This document shows, piece by piece, positions 35,782 through 44,178 of a DNA stretch of 64,000 nucleotides. The notes under the pieces are model-generated. The model ran no database searches. It was not told the DNA's origin and was given only the letters and a program-made list of their open reading frames with translations. Each line of letters opens with the position of its first letter. Within the stretch, counting starts at the first letter, position 1. The position numbers were made by a program, and so were the translations under genes. This DNA is from Streptococcus sp. 263_SSPC (GTDB lineage: Bacteria; Bacillota; Bacilli; Lactobacillales; Aerococcaceae), in assembly GCF_001071995.1 (NCBI RefSeq), contig NZ_JVNU01000051.1, positions 1 through 64,000 on the forward strand, in the 5' to 3' direction.

Positions 35782-36741
35782 ATGGATTTAGTAACACTTT
35801 TACAAGTAGTTGTTGGGAACATGCTCATCTACTCAACGCCACTGATTTTAACAGGGCTTGGTGGTATCTTCTCAGAGCGAAGCGGGATTGTAAATATCGG
35901 TCTTGAAGGAACAATGGTCGTCGGGGCATTTGCTTCAGCAGTGTTTAACTTGGCATTTGCACCACAACTTGGTTCTTTGACGCCATGGGTTGCACTTGGT
36001 GTAGCGGCTCTTGCAGGAATGTTGTACTCATCCATTCACGCGGTCGCAACAGTTTACCTACGTGCAGACCACATCATTTCAGGAACAGTGCTGAACCTAC
36101 TAGCACCAGCCTTAACCGTGTTCCTGTGCCGCTTAATGTATAACGAAATCGGACAAACGGAAATCATTACGAACTATTTTGGTAAAACAACGATTCCAGT
36201 ATTAAGTTCGATTCCAGTCATTGGGAAAATCTTCTTCACAGATACATTTGTTCCAGCTTATCTAGCCATTGGGTTAGCATTTATTTGTGCGACGATTTTA
36301 AATAAGACAAAATTTGGATTACGATTACGTTCTGTAGGGGAACATCCTCAAGCAGCAGATACATTAGGAATTAACGTTTACCATATGCGTTTTGCTGGAG
36401 TATTAATCTCAGGGTTCTTGGCTGGTATCGGAGGAGCCATTGTTGCTCAATCGATTACACTGAACTTCTCAGCGACAACCATCGCTGGTCAAGGGTTCAT
36501 TGCGATGGCTGCGATGATCTTTGGTAAGTGGAATTCAGTGAGCGTCATGCTATCAGCATTACTCTTTGGACTTGCTCAAAGTTTAGGGGTTATCGGAAAC
36601 TACATCCCAGTAATTAAAGATATTCCATCAGTTGGCTTGACGATTGCGCCATATTTGATTACTATCATTGTATTGGTAGGATTCATTGGAAAATCGGAAG
36701 GACCAGCCGCTAACGGCAAGAACTACGTAAAATCTAAATAA
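35782..36741 (+). CDS. nupQ: Nucleoside ABC importer, permease subunit 2
   Basis: The 319-residue membrane protein is the second permease, with family motifs LTGLGGIFSERSGIVNIGLEGTMVVGAF near the N-terminus and TLGINVYHMRFAGVLISGFLAGIGGA in the coupling region. It begins six bases after the first permease gene stop, with GAAAGGGGTAATGAG as its ribosome binding site. It is the last gene of the operon, followed by a strong terminator. Confidence 0.9.
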   Translation: MDLVTLLQVVVGNMLIYSTPLILTGLGGIFSERSGIVNIGLEGTMVVGAFASAVFNLAFAPQLGSLTPWVALGVAALAGMLYSSIHAVATVYLRADHIISGTVLNLLAPALTVFLCRLMYNEIGQTEIITNYFGKTTIPVLSSIPVIGKIFFTDTFVPAYLAIGLAFICATILNKTKFGLRLRSVGEHPQAADTLGINVYHMRFAGVLISGFLAGIGGAIVAQSITLNFSATTIAGQGFIAMAAMIFGKWNSVSVMLSALLFGLAQSLGVIGNYIPVIKDIPSVGLTIAPYLITIIVLVGFIGKSEGPAANGKNYVKSK

Positions 36742-36748
36742 GAATGAG

Positions 36749-36796
36749 AACTGCTTTTAATCTAGGTGCCGTACTGTATTAAAAGCAGTTTTTTTA
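36749..36796 (+). terminator. Terminator of the nucleoside importer operon
   Basis: AACTGCTTTTAAT (36749-36761) pairs perfectly with ATTAAAAGCAGTT (36778-36790), followed by seven T in total. Confidence 0.87.
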
Positions 36797-36813
36797 ATGA
36801 GAAGGGGTCATAA

Positions 36814-37902
36814 ATGAAAAAACTAGTATCTTTAATCGTTGCAATTCTTGCAATGGTTGCTATTTTATTTGGAGTAAAAAACATGCTTCAAGCAAAAGAA
36901 TCTACAGAGGAAGTAGAAACTTCATCAGAACAACAGCAATTGTTCCTATTTAACTGGGGAAACTATATCGATCCAGAATTGATAAAAGAATTTGAAGCCG
37001 AAACAGGCATTCAAGTTGTCTATGAAACATTCGATTCTAATGATGCGATGGAAGCCAAGCTAAAACAAGGCGGAACGCGTTATGATATCGTCTTTCCAAG
37101 TGAATCAAGTATTACCAAATTAGTGAATCAAAATTTACTTCAAAAACTAGACCATTCAAAGATTAAAGGACTAGAGAATATTTCTCCTTTTCTATTAAAT
37201 AGTCCAGTAGATAAAGGAAATCAATATACAGTGCCATATTTCTGGGGAACAGTCGGAATTATGGTCAATACGAAATATATCGATCCAGAAAGCATTCAAA
37301 CATGGAATGATTTATGGAAAGAAGATTTCAAAAATAAAGTACTCGTCTTAGATGGAAACCGTGAAGCACTCGGAATGGCGCTTCAATCATTAGGGTATTC
37401 GTTAAATTCGAAGAATGAGAATGAATTACATGCGGCAGAAGTGAAGTTAAAAGAATTGAAACCAAATGTTCGTGCGGTACTTAATGAAGAAATCAAAACG
37501 ATGATGAAACTTGAAGAAGCTCCAATCGGAATGGGGTATTCTGGAGACGCGGCGGCAGTTGCAGAAGAAAATCCAAACGTCCAATATATCTTACCAAAAG
37601 ACGGCAGTGCGGTTTGGACAGATAACTTTGCGATTGCTCACACAGCTGTAAATATCGATGGTGCATACGCGTTTATCAACTTTATGCTTCGTCCAGAAAA
37701 TGCAGCTAGAAATGCCGAATATGTGGGTTATTCAACACCAAACGAAAAAGCAAAAGAGTTAATGGATCCTGAAGTAACTTCTGATGAAACATACTATCCT
37801 TCAGAAGAAATTATCAATTCATTAGAACACTATGAATATTTAGGAAATGAGTGGATTCAAAAATATAACGAAGCCTTCTTAGACTTCAAGATGGAGTTAT
37901 AA
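36814..37902 (+). CDS. PotD-like extracellular polyamine-binding protein, membrane-anchored
   Basis: The 362-residue protein matches spermidine/putrescine-binding PotD: LFLFNWGNYIDPELIKEFEAETG near residue 45, YDIVFPSESSITKL, VPYFWGTVGIMVNTKYI, and VWTDNFAIAHTAVNIDGAYAFINFML. Residues about 4-25 form a hydrophobic segment without a lipobox Cys, so it is either secreted or kept by an N-terminal anchor rather than being a lipoprotein. PotA, PotB and PotC genes, which normally precede potD, are absent on both sides. It instead pairs with an amidohydrolase gene one base downstream. A role in polyamine or related amine sensing or uptake is inference. Confidence 0.85.
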   Translation: MKKLVSLIVAILAMVAILFGVKNMLQAKESTEEVETSSEQQQLFLFNWGNYIDPELIKEFEAETGIQVVYETFDSNDAMEAKLKQGGTRYDIVFPSESSITKLVNQNLLQKLDHSKIKGLENISPFLLNSPVDKGNQYTVPYFWGTVGIMVNTKYIDPESIQTWNDLWKEDFKNKVLVLDGNREALGMALQSLGYSLNSKNENELHAAEVKLKELKPNVRAVLNEEIKTMMKLEEAPIGMGYSGDAAAVAEENPNVQYILPKDGSAVWTDNFAIAHTAVNIDGAYAFINFMLRPENAARNAEYVGYSTPNEKAKELMDPEVTSDETYYPSEEIINSLEHYEYLGNEWIQKYNEAFLDFKMEL

Positions 37903-37903
37903 T

Positions 37904-39490
37904 ATGCATTACTATTTAAAAAGTAAACATCTCTTTATTGGAGATGCAACGACAGCAGTTAGTGGGATTTTAGAAATTAAAGATGGTCGCATTGTTGACC
38001 ATTTCGATTACAACACACCTGTTGAAGGAGAAATCCTAGATGCAGGAGAAAAACTAGTCGTACCTGGTTTTATTGATGCCCATGTGCATTTATACTTATC
38101 TGCCTTAATTCATTTAGGAAAAATGAAGGCAGTCGGTGGTCCAACAATTGATGAGGTAGTTCTTCAAGCAAGTTCGATTCCTGAATATAATGGTTGGAAA
38201 ATCGGAATTGGTTGGTATGCTAGCGACTTTGGTCAACAAGTGTTACCGACAAAAGAAGATTTAGATAAAGCATCAACAGACGTACCTATTTGTTTAATCG
38301 CAGGAGACGCTCATACGATTTGGCTCAATTCCAAAGCGCTAGAAGTGCTCGAATTAACGCCAGATGCGATTCCGCAAAACATCGGCGGAGAAGCAGTGGT
38401 AGAAGGCGGCGAACTTACAGGGGTGTTCCTTGAAGCAAAAGCCATCTATTATTTATCAAAAGTCTTGTCTGTATATAAAGACGACGAAGAACAAGCGTTA
38501 AAAGATTATATGTCTTATTTGAATAAAATGGGTGTGACGGCTGTAGGGGATGTTGCCTTAACAGGTGAAAGCCCAGATGATATCGTGTATCCAGAACTCT
38601 ACTCGAAAGTAGAAAAGGATGCGACTGTTCGTGTGAGCTTCTTCCCAGCGATGCGTGAAAAATTGGAACGTAACCGTGAACTCTACAAGACATACCGCTC
38701 TGACATGCTCCAAATGGGGGGCGTGAAGCAATTTTACGATGGAGTGACCAGTTCGCATACGGCTTATTTGAAAGAGCCATATCCGATGCCATTTTTTGAA
38801 GGAGACGTGGGTGGTCCACTCTTAACAGAAGAGAAGATGGAACGCCTAACGCTTCTTGCTAACAAAGAAGGATGGCCGATGCGTATTCATACGGTTGGAG
38901 ATAAGGCGATTGCCTTAACGCTTCAAAACTTCAAAAAGGCGCAAGAAGAGACTCCGTTTGACGCACCATATAAATTCAATACGATTGAGCATTTAGAAGT
39001 AATGGATCCAACAGACCTTCCTTTAACCGCTCAACCTTCATTAATTGTTTCAGTGCAACCAAGTCATTTATTAGTAGGATACGAGACTTTAGATGAAGAA
39101 GTTGGTGCAGAACGTGCCCGTCATATGTTCCCGTTCAAATCTTTCTTAGAAGAAGGTGCAACGCTTGGGTTTGGAACAGATACACCTGTTGTACTGGATG
39201 TGACACCGTTTGAATCGATGTTCAACGCGGTAGCCCGTCAAACAAAAGAGCAGCTACCAGTGCCATGCTTAATGCCAGAACAACGTATTTCGATTGGAGA
39301 AGCATTAAAGGCGCATACGAGTGGGGCAGCTAAAGCCCTTAGTCGTTTGGATATCGGAACATTAGCAGTTGGAACATTCGCAGATTTCGTAATTCTAGAT
39401 AAGAATATTCTTGAAAGTGACCCTGTGGATTTGTTAAACACGAACGTAGAAGCAACCTATATCACTGGTAAATGTGTCTATAAACAATAA
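37904..39490 (+). CDS. Amidohydrolase family protein (YtcJ-like)
   Basis: The 528-residue cytoplasmic metal-dependent hydrolase of the amidohydrolase-3/YtcJ type has LVVPGFIDAHVHLYLS with metal ligands His60 and His62, RIHTVGDKAIALTL (metal His), NTIEHLEV, and FGTDTPVVLDVTPFESMF with the catalytic Asp. A composite beta-sandwich is formed by the N- and C-terminal ends. The substrate cannot be read from the sequence; relatives act on N-substituted formamides or other amides. It starts one base after the potD-like gene and the two share a terminator, suggesting a joint substrate. Confidence 0.88.
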   Translation: MHYYLKSKHLFIGDATTAVSGILEIKDGRIVDHFDYNTPVEGEILDAGEKLVVPGFIDAHVHLYLSALIHLGKMKAVGGPTIDEVVLQASSIPEYNGWKIGIGWYASDFGQQVLPTKEDLDKASTDVPICLIAGDAHTIWLNSKALEVLELTPDAIPQNIGGEAVVEGGELTGVFLEAKAIYYLSKVLSVYKDDEEQALKDYMSYLNKMGVTAVGDVALTGESPDDIVYPELYSKVEKDATVRVSFFPAMREKLERNRELYKTYRSDMLQMGGVKQFYDGVTSSHTAYLKEPYPMPFFEGDVGGPLLTEEKMERLTLLANKEGWPMRIHTVGDKAIALTLQNFKKAQEETPFDAPYKFNTIEHLEVMDPTDLPLTAQPSLIVSVQPSHLLVGYETLDEEVGAERARHMFPFKSFLEEGATLGFGTDTPVVLDVTPFESMFNAVARQTKEQLPVPCLMPEQRISIGEALKAHTSGAAKALSRLDIGTLAVGTFADFVILDKNILESDPVDLLNTNVEATYITGKCVYKQ

Positions 39491-39494
39491 TGAG

Positions 39495-39528
39495 AAAGCT
39501 AGATAGAGCAGTCTATCTAGCTTTTTTT
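39495..39528 (+). terminator. Terminator after the amidohydrolase gene
   Basis: AAAGCTAGATAG (39495-39506) pairs perfectly with CTATCTAGCTTT (39513-39524), followed by a T-run. Confidence 0.88.
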
Positions 39529-39625
39529 ATGTGTTTTAAGTTTTTTAAAAATTGTTCTTTTTATGAAAATTACAAACAATAATGCCTAATTTAAAAGGAA
39601 TGTAAGCTTTTTAAATTTTGAAAAT

Positions 39626-39717
39626 AGTTTGAAGTTCAAAATAAACACCAAAAAAAGGTTTGACAATCAAACTATCTATCCTATATACTTTGATTATCAA
39701 ATGATTTGATATTCAAA
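39626..39717. promoter_or_regulatory. Four FabT-type operators over the fab promoter
   Basis: Four TTTGA-N3-TCAAA-like palindromes: 39628-39640 (TTTGAAGTTCAAA), 39659-39671, 39689-39701 (TTTGATTATCAAA) and 39705-39717 (TTTGATATTCAAA). They match the known FabT box form. Number 2 overlaps the -35 and number 3 begins at the last base of the -10, so binding would block RNA polymerase. Confidence 0.8.
39660..39689 (+). promoter_or_regulatory. Promoter of the fab operon
   Basis: A perfect -35 TTGACA (39660-39665), an 18-base spacer and TATACT (39684-39689), 49 bases before the fabT start. Confidence 0.75.
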
Positions 39718-39737
39718 CAAAAAGGAGAAAATCTTTT

Positions 39738-40199
39738 ATGGAACCAACTCTAGAGACCATAAACGGGTATTTGGTGGACGTCTTTAATCAAATGCTCGAC
39801 ATTGAAGAATCTTCGCTGGCGCAAAGCCAATTTAATGATTTATCCATTAAAGAGATGCATGCCATTGAAGCGATTGGAATGTATAACGAACATACGACAA
39901 CAGAAGTCGCTAATAAATTAAATGTTACTGTTGGGACGCTAACAGTTGCAGTAAATGCATTAGTGAAAAAAGGCTATGTTGTTCGTTTGAAGAGTGAAAC
40001 CGATCGAAGAATTGTAATTTTAGGTCTGACCAAGAAAGGTCGCTTACTTTATCGTCTTCATCGTAAATTCCACGAGAAATTAGTTTTAAAAACTATCGAG
40101 GGAATGAATGCTGAAGAAATGGCAGTTCTTGTTAAAGGACTTCATAATTTATATGATTTCTTACACGAGGCTGTACTAGCAAATCAAGAAGGGAAGTAG
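39738..40199 (+). CDS. fabT: MarR-family fatty acid synthesis repressor FabT
   Basis: FabT represses the fatty acid synthesis genes when loaded with long-chain acyl-ACP. The 153-residue MarR-type winged-helix protein has the recognition region TTEVANKLNVTVGTLTVAVNALVKKGYVVRLKSETDRRIVILGLTKKGRLL. Being first gene of the fab operon and having four FabT boxes over its own promoter both support the name and imply autoregulation. AAAGGAGAAAATC precedes ATG 39738. In streptococci fabM (or phaB) lies just upstream of fabT; here it does not. Confidence 0.93.
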   Translation: MEPTLETINGYLVDVFNQMLDIEESSLAQSQFNDLSIKEMHAIEAIGMYNEHTTTEVANKLNVTVGTLTVAVNALVKKGYVVRLKSETDRRIVILGLTKKGRLLYRLHRKFHEKLVLKTIEGMNAEEMAVLVKGLHNLYDFLHEAVLANQEGK

Positions 40200-40204
40200 A
40201 CATT

Positions 40205-41155
40205 GTGGGGGTTCAAGTGATAGCGACAAGTTCCTATCTCCCAACGTCCGTGATTACAAACGATGACTGGGCGAAACGAGTAGATACTTCTGATGAATGG
40301 ATCGTTAAGAGAACAGGAATCAAAACCCGTTATTGGGCAAAAGAACAGACAACAAGTGAACTTGCGACAATTGCCGCAAAACGCTTAGTTGAAAAGAGCA
40401 ATATCTCTCCTGAATCCATTGAATTTATCATTGTAGCAACGATGACACCTGATGCAGCAAGTCCTTCTTGCGCGTCACTTGTACAAGGAGCAATCGGAGC
40501 AACGAATGCATTCGCATTTGATATCAGTGCTGCTTGTAGCGGATTTGTCTTTGCCTTATCAACAGGTTTAAAAATGTTGGAACATGGTCAAAGAAAATAC
40601 GGAATCGTCATCGGAGCAGAAACAATGCTCAGTTCACTCGATTGGGAAGACCGCTCAACGGCTATTCTCTTTGGAGATGGCGCTGGAGCTGTTCTTTTAC
40701 AAAAAGATGAAGAGCCATTTTTATTGGCGGAAACATTACAAAATGATGGACAGAAATCTGAGGCATTAGTCGCTGGAAAAAGAATGACAAATCAAACACT
40801 TTCAACCATGACAATGGATGGTCGAGGCGTTTATGAATTAGTCAGCAAAACTGTTCCAGTCAATATCCAAGAGACTTTACAAAAGGCTGGATATACTGCC
40901 GACGATATTGATTTGTACTTGTTACATCAAGCAAATCGTCGTTTAGTCGAACAAGTGGCTAAGAAATTAAAACAACCGATCGAAAAATTCCCAATGAATA
41001 TCGATCACGTTGGAAACACTTCGGCTGGAAGTATTCCGATTTTACTCAATGAACTCGTAGAAAACGGGACATTGAAAATTGGAGAAAATACAAAATTACT
41101 TTTATCAGGTTTTGGCGGAGGCCTTGCCTGGGGAAGTATCACAATAACATTATAA
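40205..41155 (+). CDS. fabH: 3-oxoacyl-ACP synthase III
   Basis: KAS III starts each chain by condensing acetyl-CoA with malonyl-ACP. The 316-residue thiolase-fold protein has the triad Cys111 (ISAACSGF), His241 (LLHQANRR) and Asn271 (HVGNTSAGS). The start is GTG 40205, eight bases after GAAGGGAAG. A second in-frame GTG at 40217 follows GGGGG and would remove four residues. It lies five bases downstream of fabT. Confidence 0.96.
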   Translation: MGVQVIATSSYLPTSVITNDDWAKRVDTSDEWIVKRTGIKTRYWAKEQTTSELATIAAKRLVEKSNISPESIEFIIVATMTPDAASPSCASLVQGAIGATNAFAFDISAACSGFVFALSTGLKMLEHGQRKYGIVIGAETMLSSLDWEDRSTAILFGDGAGAVLLQKDEEPFLLAETLQNDGQKSEALVAGKRMTNQTLSTMTMDGRGVYELVSKTVPVNIQETLQKAGYTADDIDLYLLHQANRRLVEQVAKKLKQPIEKFPMNIDHVGNTSAGSIPILLNELVENGTLKIGENTKLLLSGFGGGLAWGSITITL

Positions 41156-41180
41156 TTTTAAACTATTGGAGGAAAACACA

Positions 41181-41411
41181 ATGACATTTGAAAAAATTCA
41201 AGCAATTATCGTAGATCAATTAGGTAAAGAGGAAGAAGAAGTACAATTAACAACTCGTCTTAAAGACGAATTAGATGCAGACAGCTTAGATTTATTCCAA
41301 ATCATCAACGATATCGAAGATGAATTCGATGTAAAAATCGATACTGAAGAAGGACTAGAAACAGTTCAAGACTTAGTAAACTACGTTGATGCTCAATTAG
41401 CAGACAAATAA
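41181..41411 (+). CDS. acpP: Acyl carrier protein
   Basis: The 76-residue acidic carrier holds growing acyl chains on a 4'-phosphopantetheine attached to Ser35 in DADSLDLFQ. The ATG at 41181 follows GGAGGAAAACACA; the in-frame ATG at 41166 lies before that site. The acp gene being inside the fab operon fits its absence beside rnc at 60616. Confidence 0.96.
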   Translation: MTFEKIQAIIVDQLGKEEEEVQLTTRLKDELDADSLDLFQIINDIEDEFDVKIDTEEGLETVQDLVNYVDAQLADK

Positions 41412-41433
41412 TTTAAAAAAGGGATGGTAACAC

Positions 41434-42387
41434 ATGAAATCAAGAATCTGCGACATGATTGGAATTGAATATCCGATTATCCAAGGAGGGATGGCATGGG
41501 TTGCAAATCCTGCGCTTGCAAGTGCAGTGTCCAATGCCGGCGGTTTAGGAATCGTTGCATGTGGACACGCTCCTGGCGATGTCGTTAAAGGATTCATCGA
41601 AGAGATGGAACGTTTAACAGACAAACCATATGGTGTAAATATTATGCTATTAAGTCCATTTGTTGATGAAGTTGTGGATGTCGTTTGTCAGGCTGGCGTG
41701 AAAGTGGTTTGTACCGGTGCTGGTAACCCTGGCAAATACATGGCGAAATTTAAAGAAGCAGGAATTACAGTAATTCCAGTTGTGGCTTCAGTTGCTCTAG
41801 CGAAAAGAATGGAAAAAGAAGGCGCAGACGCTGTTGTTGTAGAAGGTATGGAAGCAGGCGGACATATTGGTAAGTCTACTACTATGGCACTTTTACCACA
41901 AGTTGTGGATGCGGTAAACATTCCAGTAATTGGTGCTGGAGGAATTGGTGACGGACGCGGTATGGCAGCAGCTTTAATGCTTGGTGCCGATGCAGTTCAA
42001 CTTGGAACTCGTTTCCTTGTTGCGACTGAATGTACTGCGCACGATAACTTCAAAGCTTCTGTATTAAAAGCTAAAGATATCGACACAGTTATTACAGGAC
42101 AAATTACAGGACATCCTGTACGTGTGTTACGTAATAAATTAACAAAAATCTACTTACAAGCTGAAAAAGAAGAAACTGGTAAAGAAAATCCAGACTTCGA
42201 ACGCTTAGAAGATATTGGACGTGGAGCTCTACGTAGAATCGTAGTTGAAGGGGATACTCAAATGGGATCAATGATGGCTGGTCAAATCGCTGGTTTAATT
42301 TCAAAAGAACAAAGCTGTTCTGAAATCATCCAAGAATTGATGGCAGAATCTCATGAAGTCATCCAAAAACAACTTGCACGTTTTTAA
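41434..42387 (+). CDS. fabK: Enoyl-ACP reductase II (FMN-dependent)
   Basis: FabK carries out the last reduction in each elongation cycle using FMN and NAD(P)H, and is insensitive to triclosan. The 317-residue TIM-barrel protein of the nitronate monooxygenase-like family shows PIIQGGMAWVANPALASAVSNAGGLGIVACG at the N-terminus, GMEAGGHIG and IGAGGIGDGRGMAAALMLGADAVQLGTRF. No FabI-type reductase gene is in the locus. AAAGGGATGGTAACAC precedes the ATG. Confidence 0.96.
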   Translation: MKSRICDMIGIEYPIIQGGMAWVANPALASAVSNAGGLGIVACGHAPGDVVKGFIEEMERLTDKPYGVNIMLLSPFVDEVVDVVCQAGVKVVCTGAGNPGKYMAKFKEAGITVIPVVASVALAKRMEKEGADAVVVEGMEAGGHIGKSTTMALLPQVVDAVNIPVIGAGGIGDGRGMAAALMLGADAVQLGTRFLVATECTAHDNFKASVLKAKDIDTVITGQITGHPVRVLRNKLTKIYLQAEKEETGKENPDFERLEDIGRGALRRIVVEGDTQMGSMMAGQIAGLISKEQSCSEIIQELMAESHEVIQKQLARF

Positions 42388-42398
42388 TTAAATGAAAA

Positions 42399-42448
42399 AA
42401 GGAATGGTGAAATATGCTTATTTAGCATACTTCCACCATTTTTTTTAC
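42399..42448 (+). terminator. Intra-operon terminator between fabK and fabD
   Basis: AATGGTG (42403-42409) pairs with CACCATT (42434-42440), with an inner TATGC/GCATA stem, followed by eight T or more. It looks able to terminate a part of the transcripts. Confidence 0.7.
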
Positions 42449-42468
42449 AGCGCAATAGGAGGAAACTC

Positions 42469-43422
42469 ATGAAAATCGCATTTTTATTTCCAGGTCAGGG
42501 GAGTCAAAAAGCACAAATGGGCTTAGAAATTGCTGACAACTTTGAAGTGGCAAAAGCTGTCTTTGAAGAAGCAAGTAGCGTTCTGCCATACAGTGTGACG
42601 GACATTCTTTTGGAAGAACCTGCCGCACGTATCAATCAAACAGAATATACACAACCGTTGTTATTAACGGTTTCTCATGCATTAGCAAGCGTCTTAGAAC
42701 AAGAAGGTATCACACCTGATGTGACTGCTGGATTGTCTCTAGGTGAATATTCAGCGCTTGTTGAAGCAGGAGTCCTTAACTTCAAGGAAGCTCTAAACTT
42801 AGTCGCAAAACGCGGTCAATATATGCAAGAAGCGGTTGTGGAAGGTGAAGGGAAGATGGTAGCCGTACTAGGGCTTGAAGACAATGTCATCGAAGACATT
42901 TGCCGTGAAGTCTCTACACCAGAAGCTCTTGTAGTTCCTTCAAACTACAACACACCAGGTCAATTAGTGATTGGTGGTCATGCAGAAGCAGTAGACGCAG
43001 CAAACGAAAAATGCTTAGAAGCTGGCGCGAAAAGAGCTGTACCACTTGTGGTATCTGGACCTTTCCATACTCCATTAATGGAAGAAGCGAAAGTTCGTTT
43101 TGCTCCAGAGATGGAAGTGGCAGAGTTACACGAAAGTAAATGCCCTGTATTAAGCAATACGCTAGGCACACCACATGAAGGCGTTCCTTCAAAGGGTGTT
43201 CTCTGTGATCAAATTACAAATGCCGTGAAATGGAAACAAAATGTAGAGTGGATGCTTCAAGATGGCGTAGATGTCTTTATTGAAGTAGGTCCTGGAAAAA
43301 CATTGACGCAAATGGTGAAACAAATTGCCAAAGCAAAAGGTGCCTCTGTTCAATTATTCCAAACAGATAGCCTTAAAGCAATGAATGAAACCATTGAAAA
43401 AGTAAAGGAACTGAAAGGATAA
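42469..43422 (+). CDS. fabD: Malonyl-CoA:ACP transacylase
   Basis: FabD loads malonyl groups from CoA onto ACP. The 317-residue protein has the nucleophile Ser90 in GLSLGEYSAL, the oxyanion-region FPGQGSQ at residues 7-13 and the catalytic His at about residue 200 in GPFHTPLM. AGGAGGAAACTC precedes the ATG. It is the first gene after the internal terminator. Confidence 0.96.
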   Translation: MKIAFLFPGQGSQKAQMGLEIADNFEVAKAVFEEASSVLPYSVTDILLEEPAARINQTEYTQPLLLTVSHALASVLEQEGITPDVTAGLSLGEYSALVEAGVLNFKEALNLVAKRGQYMQEAVVEGEGKMVAVLGLEDNVIEDICREVSTPEALVVPSNYNTPGQLVIGGHAEAVDAANEKCLEAGAKRAVPLVVSGPFHTPLMEEAKVRFAPEMEVAELHESKCPVLSNTLGTPHEGVPSKGVLCDQITNAVKWKQNVEWMLQDGVDVFIEVGPGKTLTQMVKQIAKAKGASVQLFQTDSLKAMNETIEKVKELKG

Positions 43423-43426
43423 CGAA

Positions 43427-44158
43427 ATGAAATTTAAAGATAAAACAGTTGTTGTAACAGGGAGCCGTCGTGGTATCGGTCTTGGAATCGCATTAGAATT
43501 CGCTAAACTTGGCGCTAATGTTGTTTTAAATGGTACTCGTGAAATTGATGCAGAAACACTTGCGCAATTTGATGCTTATCCTGGTGAAGTAATGACGTTT
43601 GTTGGAGACGTTTCGAAATTCGACGTAGCTGAAAACTTTATTAACGAAGTAAAAGAGCGTTTTGGACGCATCGACGTGTTAGTCAATAACGCTGGAATTA
43701 CGCGTGATGGTTTATTAATGCGTATGAGTGAATCTGATTTTGACGATGTAATGAATATTAACTTAAAAGGATATTTCAATATGATTCGTTTTGCGACTCC
43801 AGTTTTCGTAAAACAAAAATCAGGAAGCATTATTAACATTACAAGTATCGTTGGGGTTACAGGGAATGCAGGTCAAGCAAACTATGCCGCAAGTAAAGCC
43901 GGAATCATTGGTTTAACAAAATCTGTTGCTAAAGAAATCGGTTCTCGTGGGATTACAGTGAATGCTGTTGCTCCTGGATACATCGATACAGATATGACAC
44001 AAGCATTACCTGAAAAGATTCGTAATGAATGGGAAAAACAAATCCCAGTACGTCGTTTCGGTACAGTAGAAGATATTGCTGAAGCATGTGTGTTCTTAGC
44101 GGAAGCAAAATACGTTACAGGACAAGTACTAAACGTTAACGGCGGATTATACATGTAA
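43427..44158 (+). CDS. fabG: 3-oxoacyl-ACP reductase
   Basis: FabG reduces 3-oxoacyl-ACP with NADPH. The 243-residue short-chain dehydrogenase has the cofactor motif TGSRRGIGLG (11-20), NNAG, and the catalytic Ser-Tyr-Lys of INITSIVGVTGNAGQANYAASKAG. A weak GAAAGGATAACGAA precedes the ATG; the gene starts four bases after fabD. Confidence 0.97.
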   Translation: MKFKDKTVVVTGSRRGIGLGIALEFAKLGANVVLNGTREIDAETLAQFDAYPGEVMTFVGDVSKFDVAENFINEVKERFGRIDVLVNNAGITRDGLLMRMSESDFDDVMNINLKGYFNMIRFATPVFVKQKSGSIINITSIVGVTGNAGQANYAASKAGIIGLTKSVAKEIGSRGITVNAVAPGYIDTDMTQALPEKIRNEWEKQIPVRRFGTVEDIAEACVFLAEAKYVTGQVLNVNGGLYM

Positions 44159-44178
44159 TCTCTTAAAGGAGGAAAACA

